NCBI GenBank assembly: GCA_050084985.1
Contig: JBITNC010000001.1
Coordinates: forward strand, 90,830,001 to 90,894,000
From: Nageia nagi
Taxonomy: Eukaryota > Pinophyta
Length of the DNA stretch: 64,000 bases
Direction of reading: 5' to 3'
Part shown: piece after piece, positions 56,171-64,000 of the stretch
How the letters are laid out: the number at the start of each line of letters is the position of its first letter
Position numbering within the stretch: position 1 is the first letter of the stretch
The notes under the pieces: generated by a model
Seen by the model: the letters and a program-made list of their open reading frames with translations, nothing else
Databases searched by the model: none
Told to the model about the DNA's origin: nothing
Program-made: the position numbers and the translations under genes

Positions 56171-58476
56171 CATTATATGAAGAAGACAAATTAGTTATGC
56201 ACCTGAAGGATGTCATTACATTGATGTTAGATACTAATTTAACAAGTTAATTAACTTTTTTGCAATGGAATTTTTTCCTCTCTTCCCATCATTTTTTGAT
56301 GTGATTTTACCTACCAAAAATAATATTAATATCAACAAAAAGATTTGTAAAATTATTTTCAAAAATAATTATTAGAATACAAAATAAAATTCACCTTGTC
56401 TAGGCATATCTATAATGAATACTAATCAAGCATTTATAAGGAGAGGTCAAGCATTTGTAGGGAGAAGTTGAGCATTTGCAGGAAAAAGTCAAGCATATAT
56501 AGGAGAAGTCAAGATCTGTAGGGAGAAGTCAAGATCTGTAGGGAAAAGTCAAGAGTATGCAAGGAGAAGTTGAGTATCTATAATGGATTGATCAAGCATC
56601 AATCATATTTTAGATCCATATTTTTTTCCCTGGAGTATCTAGTACTAGGTGGCAATTTGCTTGAGCAAAATAAAAAAAATTAAAATATAGGCAACAAGGT
56701 TCAAATTTGGTGGGGGTATACTTGGCTAATTTATATAAAATATGCATTAAAGATATAAAATTTTAGCTAACTGACCAAGAAAAAAATACCTAATAAAATT
56801 AGGCTACTAGGGCCCAAGCCGATGGGCCCAAAAATACTAAATTAAAAATCCTTAAAATTATGAATTTGGTATAAATCATTGCTATGCATTCCCCTGATAT
56901 TCTATATCATCCTTTTAGGGATCGATTGGTAATTAGCTATGTTAATTATTGATTAGAAAATTGATTATATTTGCAACTACTTTTCTCTTTCCTACTCAAT
57001 TCTATTAGTTTTGTTATCAAAAATTTTCATCTTTGAATGTGTTAAAAAATACAAAGATGTTAGAGACTTGTTAGAAACATGGGAGGGGGGGGGGGTAAGG
57101 GGGTCATTTAATAGAAAACCATCATAGCACTTGTGTCCATGGGCTTCTTAAGAAAACCTCTATTTTTAAAATTTACCACCTTCTCTTTAATTTATTAAAC
57201 CCCTTATTGTAAACTCTTATATAATAATTAATAAAACTTTATTAAAATATACCATTTTATCGAAAAATTAAATCAATTTTTAATACTCCTTAGTAGTTTT
57301 ATCCCTTTATATCATCACCTGAAATTATAGCTATCCAAAACTTTGTTAATCAAAACTCTTGTCTCTCATTATTTAAAATCACTCAAAATGATGACTCATG
57401 AGATGTGTGAAAAGTATTTATTTGAAAATGTAACATGCAAAATAAGATTACTTGAAAGTGAAAAAATGATACAAAAATCACTTGGCATATGCACATGATA
57501 AGATAATAGAAAATTTGTTGGACCAATATGTGAAGGAGGGGCCAAGGGAGAAGTGACATGTTTTTGACATACACACATGGAATGTGGTTAATTATGGTCG
57601 ATGGATAGCCTTTTCCTACAATATATAGTTAATAAAAATAAAAGCAATAACTTTAACCCATTTAAATAGAGAATTTCATTTTCAATTTGACAATAAATGG
57701 AAAAGGTTCAAACTTGGCCTCTTAGTGTTGATGTTGACAACATGAAGGATGTGGATTTAGAAAAGATACTTTAATAGGATACACATGATATAAAAATATT
57801 GATCCTTGAATCTCTTAATTTATGACATTAAAGGAGTAACACTAACTTAAAAGATATTAAATAAGATTATGGAAACCATGTTGACTAAGAATCTAATTAA
57901 CTGTTATGATTTTTACTAAGTTATTACTATTCATCATATGATTATCATTATTTTTATTTTATTTTATTTAATATACTGATAAATTAAAAGGATATCATTA
58001 GTAGATGAGGACTATGGTAATAGATCATTTAAGTTATATAATGAGGCAATCCCATTTATTTTTTGATATTGGTAAAATATATTGTATGAATTTTAAACAC
58101 ACCTAACCCCTCCCCCTATAAAATACTTACTGATGTACCAATAATTAAATTTTATATTAAAAATACCCCCTAGCAGGACTCATGTGCTATTTACCATTTC
58201 CTAATAGTGAACCCCTCATGGTTAGAAAACACAAATAAATGAAAAACTTCATAAAAGAATGTAAACTAAGTAAATACTAATTAACTCTAAGAAAGTCAAT
58301 CAAGGCTTGAAAATTAAATTTTTGGAGGTCAATTAGAATATAAATCAGCTTTGTATAGGTTGAGCTTCAAAAAAAGTTAAAAAGGCCTAAAATAAGAATT
58401 TCAAGAATAAAAAAATTAAAATACAAAATGTTTAGTACATCCTCTTTCTATAATTTATCTAAATTTTATCTATGGG
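56171..58476. other. AT-rich stretch with a short tandem array and a G run, no gene
   Basis: At 56441-56575 about six degenerate copies of AGGGAGAAGTCAAG(C/A)AT occur in tandem, with a period of roughly 20-29 bp. An 11-G run lies at 57085-57095. Otherwise only short frames without motifs are seen. The right end may be the decayed leader of a B-like element, given the PBS-like site at 58477. Confidence 0.5.
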
Positions 58477-58494
58477 AGCCTTCTTCTAGCACCA
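58477..58494 (-). promoter_or_regulatory. PBS-like remnant of a second B-type element
   Basis: On the minus strand TGGTGCTAGAAGAAGGCT matches the B primer-binding site (TGGTACTAGAAGGAGGGC) at 15 of 18 positions. It is flanked on the LTR side by TATACACAAAATATG, comparable to TATATCAAATTATG in B. It suggests an old, diverged minus-strand relative whose LTR would extend to the right. The LTR itself could not be delimited. Confidence 0.5.
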
Positions 58495-58759
58495 GAAATA
58501 TACACAAAATATGAAATCTATCAACATATAGATGAATTATATTGAATGCAAAATTCTATTATATATCATGTTACCTTGATTATATCTTTTTACATTCTTT
58601 TTTTATATGGGTAGAAAAAAGTGGTTTTTCAAAAAAAAGGCCCCAAAACCTGTATTTATGAAAGATTGATTTTCAACATCTGTAGCATCTAAAATATGGG
58701 CTATACATATGTGGGTCTTTGTAGTTTGGTTGCTAAACCTATGAGAACTATTTTGGCTA

Positions 58760-59700
58760 TGAGTATCATCCTTCTTAGTAGTCTTACAAATGAAAAATTA
58801 TCATATACAATCACTAAACACAACATGAAGCTCATGTATTAATCTCAAATATTTTGTGAAGTTTGAGAATGCATTTCTACATTTCAGACTTTGTAAATAA
58901 TATCTATGTGTTGTATATCCATCATCTTCAAATAAAGCTTCATATTTTCCATCTTGGTCCTTTCCAAAGGTCTTCAAATATTTAGATAAATTTTCCTTTG
59001 GTTTTTCCTTTGAAGATCTGGATGAATATTCTCTTGATTCAACATTATTAGTTTCCTTTCCTCTTGTGACATACTTATACCGATCTACAAGCTTTTTATT
59101 GAGTCTATCATAGTAATTAGAGTATCATCCTTCAAAATTCCAATTTGATTCCTAAGCATCCACCAAAGTTACCTCCAGGGAATGTTGAGGTTTAAGATCC
59201 TTGGGATCAAACTCCACATTCATAAAATTCATTAGATTTGAACTTGATTTGAGTTCACCAGATATGTATAAGTTTATAGCATGGTCTAAAACTTGAGATT
59301 TTTCATTATTTTGAACCTTCATCCTTCCACAAACTCTAGTATCTAATTTAATAGGTGGAATTTGTTACTTTGGGCATTGTGTTTTAGATTTCCATATTGT
59401 TGACACCCAAAACATCATAGGAAAAAAATTTCATATTCAATATCTTGTTACCATTCACCCCATTTAGAGCAAAGTTTTATGAAATTTGACCATAGGGAAT
59501 TTGTTTTCTTCCATACAACCATTATAACCTTACTCATAACTCAATTCTTAGAAGTATTTACTTTACTCGTATCATCCATATAGAGTTATTTTCCAATTGC
59601 AAAACTAATCTTCCTAAATATTCTCCCCCCCCCCCAATAAATCTGTAGGAAGAGCATACAAGTTAATCCACATAGGGTAACTTCTTTTTATATTCTTTTT
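58760..59700 (-). pseudogene. LINE ORF1-like (DUF4283/zinc-knuckle) fragment, decayed
   Basis: Minus-strand reading gives FRKISFAIGK and YMDDTSKVNTSKN, then a knuckle-like CFGCQQYGNLKHNA where a CX2CX4HX4C motif would have His and Cys. A long polar segment follows, including QVLDHAINLYISGELKSSSN and YDRLNKKLVDRYKYVTRGKE, to about 58800. The order of a basic RNA-binding-like region followed by a knuckle is that of plant L1 LINE ORF1 proteins. Stops are mainly TAA/TAG/TGA one transition from Gln, Trp or Arg. A gag fragment is an alternative. Confidence 0.35.
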
Positions 59701-60146
59701 TTATTAGTGTATATATGGGCTTTTTTCATAGTTAAAATTTGAATAATGCTTTTTTCAGAAATCTTCTCTTTTAGTAATATTTTTTAGTAATGGTGTAGCT
59801 TTTTTCTTTATGTTTCATCCATATTGTTCTATTCTCATTTGTAATATTCAATATGTATGGTATTGAATAATATGATATTATTAAAAAATTAGCTATACAC
59901 TATTGAAGTTACAATCCATTCTAAGTATGATACTTTTAAAACTTCAACTTTTCTATTTCCATCTAGAGAAGATAATAATGACTAGCTCAACTAGTCAACT
60001 GGTCAACATAGCATAACCAACCAACATGTTCATAAGGTACAGATAGTACATATCGATTTGTGACATATCAATCCATACCAAAATTCCATATTTATATCAT
60101 TTATTTAATTTTATCTCAATTTGATCTTGTTTCAAGTTTAGGTTGT

Positions 60147-60296
60147 TGTTAAATATCATAGGGATGTTGTGAATTATGTTTAGAATATTCTAGATAGGAA
60201 TGTAAGCCTCAATGTGTTTAGTTGGACCTATATTAGATTGTAATAATGGTTGAATATTATCTTCTCAACCACTAATGAGAACTAAATATTACTCTG
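60147..60296 (+). mobile_element. Candidate short 5' LTR of copia element E
   Basis: TGTTAAATATCATAGGGATG opens a block of about 150 bp that ends just before an initiator-Met-type PBS. Size and starting text are typical of short copia LTRs. No second copy is in the window because the element is truncated, so both edges are provisional. Confidence 0.35.
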
Positions 60297-60300
60297 ATTG

Positions 60301-60312
60301 TGGTATCAAATC
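60301..60312 (+). promoter_or_regulatory. Copia element E primer-binding site
   Basis: TGGTATCAAATC matches the common plant initiator-tRNA-Met primer site TGGTATCAGAGC except for G-to-A and a following change. It lies about 115 bp upstream of the gag ATG. Confidence 0.65.
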
Positions 60313-60428
60313 TTTTTTGCTAGATCTATTGGATTAGAGGATAGCTTATGGATTCATTTACAAAAGTAAGTAAAATTTTTGTAAGTGTGTAACAAGCCTA
60401 AAGTTTTTTGATTTGTTGTGTGAAAGCA

Positions 60429-61335
60429 ATGGCTACCAAAAATAACATTGTGCCCATTATTGAGTTTAATTGAGAGGAATATGAGTATCATTCCATTAAG
60501 ATAAAGATAATACTCATAGGAAAAGCCTTATGGTATATCATTGAAGAAGGATACAATGATCCATAAGAATAGAATACTCTCCAAGGCAATGACAAAATGT
60601 GAAGAAGGAGGCTCAAAAGAAAAAAAATATTTTTCTCTCTACCATCTACAAGTAAGCTTGGAAAAATGTATCTTTCTAAGGATAGGTTATTATGTTTCAT
60701 CCAAAGATTCTTGAAAAGAAATACAAAAAGCTATAAAAGGAGCACACAAGTGAAGTAAGTGAGGCTTCAAACATTGAAGAGATATTTTGAAAAACTCAAA
60801 ATGGAAGAGCAAAAGTATGTGGGAAATTATTATGTAAGAGTTAAAGCTTGTGTTGACAAGATGATAACTCTTGGTGAAATCATTTTTAATGAAGTAATGG
60901 TGAAGAAAGTGTTGAGGTCACTACTTCTTAGATGGAACAATGTAGCCATTATCATATAAGAGAGAAAATACTTGCCTACTTTTGATTTTGATATGTTTAT
61001 TGGTTTCTTGATGAGTCATGAAAAAAGACTCAAATATCCCACTTCATTGAATGGGTGATTTTTGTGAAGAAAGGATTTTGTATATAATGAGGGTGAATCC
61101 AATTAAAGTGTATAAGGCAGAGTCCAAAATTCTTCAAGAGGAAGAGGTAAAGTAAGATAAAGATGAAGAGGAAGAAGAAGAAGCTTCTAAGGTAGAGGAA
61201 GAGGATGATCAAGTGATAAATAATGTTACTATTGTAAAAAGATTGGTTATTTTCAAAGCGAATGTAGATTTTAGGCTTCTCACGAAGGAAAAAGTGGAGG
61301 TACCGATTATGGAGAGGAAGATGATTCCTCATAAT
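60429..61335 (+). pseudogene. gag: Copia element E gag, decayed
   Basis: The ATG at 60429 (MATKNNIVPIIEFN) starts a Ty1/copia gag whose later part reads RYFEKLKMEEQKYVGNYYVR, DKMITLGEIIFNEVMVKKVL and RSLLLRWNNVA. This is typical of the UBN2/gag domain. A Gly/Arg/Ser-rich stretch and the knuckle CYYCKKIGYFQSECR (61228-61272) follow, with C-X2-C-X4-(Y for H region)-C spacing and the usual His replaced by Tyr. Frameshifts and TAG/TAA stops are frequent. It would encapsidate element RNA. Confidence 0.7.
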
Positions 61336-62570
61336 TGTTTATGTCCATTGAGAACCTGATGCAAGTCTAAATGAGACTTGGTTTCTTGATATAGGAGCTT
61401 CAAACCACATGTCTGACAAGGAGAAGTTGTTTTCTTTAATAGAAAACTCATAAAAGTCTAAGATAAGGCTTGGAGGTGATAAATATTTGCAAGTTGAAGG
61501 CATGGGATCTATGGAGGTGAACACCATTGAAGGTACTAAGTAAAATAAATTTACTACACTCCAAACCTCAAGAAAAATTTATTGAATGTAGGCCAAATAA
61601 TGGTGAGGAATTATAAGCTTGTATTTAAAAATGCATAATTTAAAATATATGATAAGAATCATGGTAATAGGCTGGTCACTTCAATAAAAATGACTAAAAA
61701 TATATTATTTCCTCTCAAATTTGGTTATAATGGTACATAACTTACTACAATAGCTATAGATGACAAAAAATGGCTTTGGAACTTAAGATATGGTCATCTA
61801 AATTTTAATAATTTGAGATTTTTAACATCTTAAGAAATGGTATGTGGGCTTCCCAAATATGAAGAACACAAAGGAGGAGTATGTGAAGGATGTGCTTTGG
61901 GAAAACACTTGAGAACCAAGTTTTCAAGAGGTTAAGGATGGAGGTCATCAAATCCACTTCAATTGGTGCATAGTAACATTTTTGGGCCTATGTAAACTAA
62001 AATATTAGGTAAAAACTTTACTCTCACACTTTTATAGATGATTTCTCTTGAATGTGTTGGATTTATTTCATAAAATCTAAATATGAGGCTTTTAATTGTT
62101 TCAAAGATTTTAAAATTCAAGTAGAGAATCAAAGTGAGTGTAATGTAAAGTGTGTAAGAACTAATAGGGTAGGAGATTTTTTCTCTAATGAGTTTTTTAA
62201 GTTTTGTAAGGATTATGGAATAAAAAGGAAATTCACAATAGCCTATACTCCACAACAAAATGATGTTGTGAAAAGGAAAAATCGTACAATTGTTGAAATG
62301 GTAAGGAGCATGTACAAACCAAAATTTTAAGTAATCAATATCGGGATGATGCAACAAGTACAATGGTGTACCTTATCAATAAGATTAAAATATCAAGTTT
62401 TGTAGGTATTGCTCATGAAGAATGGTATGGAAAAAAAATTAAACGTAAGGCATTTTATAGTTTTTGGATGTTTAGCATATGTAAATGTAACGGATGAGCT
62501 TAGAAAAAAGCTTAATTCAAAGAGTGAGCCTTGTATTTTTCTTGGTTATAGTGAGTCTTCAAAGGCTTGG
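61336..62570 (+). pseudogene. Copia element E protease and integrase, truncated before RT
   Basis: The protease site WFLDIGASNHM (usual DSGAS, here DIGAS) is at about 61380. A GAG-pre-integrase region follows: LRYGHLNFNNLRFL and CEGCALGKHLRTKF near 61770-61925. The integrase core shows RTNRVGDFFSNEFFKFCKDY (usual TDRGGEF) and AYTPQQNDVVKRKNRTIVEM (usual NGVVERKNRT), so two of the D,D,E residues are altered. Reading continues to HFIVFGCLAYVNV and CIFLGYSESSKAW and then stops abruptly at about 62570. No RT follows. This is the copia order gag-PR-INT-RT with a 3' truncation. Confidence 0.75.
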
Positions 62571-64000
62571 GTAAGTGCAAGAAGATGAGTCCCACTTTTG
62601 GCCAAAAAGTGGAAGTGTTTTCCTTGATTTTCATGGTTGGTAACAATTGATCTTAAAATTTGAAGCACTTAGAGTTTGAATCTTGAAAACATTAACTTAT
62701 GTAAAAATGTAGTACTCAAAGTCTAATTTTCAAATATGTAATTTACTCCAATACCTAGATCATATAAATGTATTTTGGATAGGTATTGACACTTAAAAGT
62801 GATCTTATCAACATGACCCCACTTAGGTGTAACTTTACATACATATTCAATCATATTTAATCATATTTTAGTTATATTTTATCTTATTTTACATATTTCT
62901 CTAGTTGTGTTCTTATTTTTTATGTTAGGTACATTGGGATGGCTTCAACTAATATTCAAGGGATCAAATGGTGATATCACACTTAAAATAAATGTAATTT
63001 TATCTAACATAGGGAAAGCATGTCAATATTACATCTTAATAGTTGGTACCCTACACTTGGGTATTTTTAAATGCCACATATTAAGATTGGAATCTTGTTA
63101 TCACTTGAGAATATATCTATCATCCATCTTCATGATCATATATTTGATTCAAATTTTCATCAATCCTTGTTGGTGAGCCTCATGCCTTAGGAATGTTTGC
63201 ACCTATGCTAGTGTTCATGTACATGCTGATTTCTTAGTGATTAGCAATCATATTGGTATTTCTTTTGTAGTTGACCTTGGGGTTCGTACAATAATTTTAT
63301 AACTCTTAGACAAGTTTGTCTGTAATATACTTGACCTCAACATAGATCAAGACACACAAGTATTTATCTTTTACTTGATTCCTTTCTCTTTAGTGCATGT
63401 AGCTCATTTTACAACTTGATATCAATGTAATTTCATAGTTCTATTACTGCACTACTATATTCCCTTATTCATGTATGTTTATTTGAATAAATTAGATTAG
63501 ATAAATCATATAGTAAATGTTTATATGTATTTAGTTAATTTAGAGTAAAACCATAGGTAATACCAAAACATATATCAACATATTAATGGACACCTTTTAT
63601 AGAATATTTTTTTCTCTTAATAAGGGTTAGAATATAAGTGCTCTCGAACCTACCCATTTTTCCTACATCAAGAATCCTAGGGTTCTTGGTTGCATTTGAT
63701 CAACAATTTTGTGAGTGTGAAAGAAATAGAGAACATAACTCCTAAATTCTTGACCAAATTGATGGAAATGCCTAAGTTTTAATCTCTTATTGTGAAGGCA
63801 TCTACGCATGTAGTCCAAATCATCAATTAGCCTAGCATAGACAAGCACATCAATGTAAATGCCCATTAGCACTAATGCTAATAATAGTGCAAATATTGGC
63901 AATCATACATACAATTTAGGTACCTTCACCAACCAATATTTCATACATATTGAGTCTCAAGTTACACAACTCAAGAAAAAATTTAAAGTTCATGTAGATT
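62571..64000. other. Unassigned AT-rich sequence after the copia breakpoint
   Basis: The first bases contain a near-palindrome CCACTTTTGGCCAAAAAGTGG region (62591-62611). A minus-strand frame at 63663-63902 has a plausible mixed-complexity peptide (ARLIDDLDYMRRCLHNKRLK) but no recognised family, so I do not call it a gene. No LTR partner or RT fragment of element E is present. Confidence 0.45.

Noticed and set aside
57085-57095. Run of 11 G (and 11 C at 59625-59635) as a G-quadruplex or regulatory site.
   Set aside because: Single homopolymer runs are common slippage or sequencing artefacts and nothing around them suggests function.
63663-63902. Minus-strand 79-codon frame with normal-looking peptide.
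   Set aside because: No family resemblance, no start or splice context, and chance frames of this length occur elsewhere in the window.

Overview
The window looks like intergenic nuclear DNA from a plant with a large, repeat-rich genome. Overall AT content is high. Recognisable coding sequence comes almost entirely from plant-type transposable elements: Ty3/gypsy of the Tat/Ogre kind, Ty1/copia, a hAT transposase and a possible LINE. No intact host gene, rRNA or tRNA was recognised. The long, heavily decayed elements would suit a slow-turnover genome such as a gymnosperm, but the sequence does not prove the species.

Layout: 1-7800 is AT-rich with tandem repeats and one exon-like fragment. 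7815-11610 is a palindromic minisatellite, a TATA box and a decayed unrecognised coding locus. 11757-44202 is element A, an old Ty3/gypsy element (LTR, gag, protease, RNase H, RT, RNase H, integrase, two extra ORFs, LTR). It is split at 20446/38477 by element B (20447-38471, minus strand), an 18-kb Ogre-like element with PBS, PPT, a second RNase H, a 3' accessory ORF and a 5-bp target duplication ATATG. 44640-56013 is a minus-strand hAT transposase pseudogene (D). It is split by element C (46093-54971; target duplication CCTAC), a young LTR element that has gag and two extra ORFs but no polymerase genes. 58470-62570 holds an Ogre-like primer-binding-site remnant, a LINE ORF1-like fragment and a truncated copia element. 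The rest has no recognised content.

A and C belong together. Their LTR ends, primer-binding site, gag with an unusual zinc knuckle, and two post-pol proteins (ORF2, and ORF3 with a coiled coil) all correspond. A looks like the autonomous form and C like a derivative that kept gag, ORF2 and ORF3 while losing protease, RT, RNase H and integrase. This makes ORF2/ORF3 the most interesting unexplained biology here. Both LTRs of B also carry a shortened A/C-type LTR in the opposite orientation, and all three elements share LTR arrays built around TGACGTCA-like palindromes.

Relative ages from LTR divergence by eye: C is youngest (about 1.6 percent, nearly all CpG transitions), then B (about 4-6 percent), then A (roughly 15 percent). 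Decay in A is dominated by C-to-T changes: stops sit where relatives have Gln (CAA/CAG to TAA/TAG), Trp or Arg. All judgments come from reading the sequence; no database search was run.
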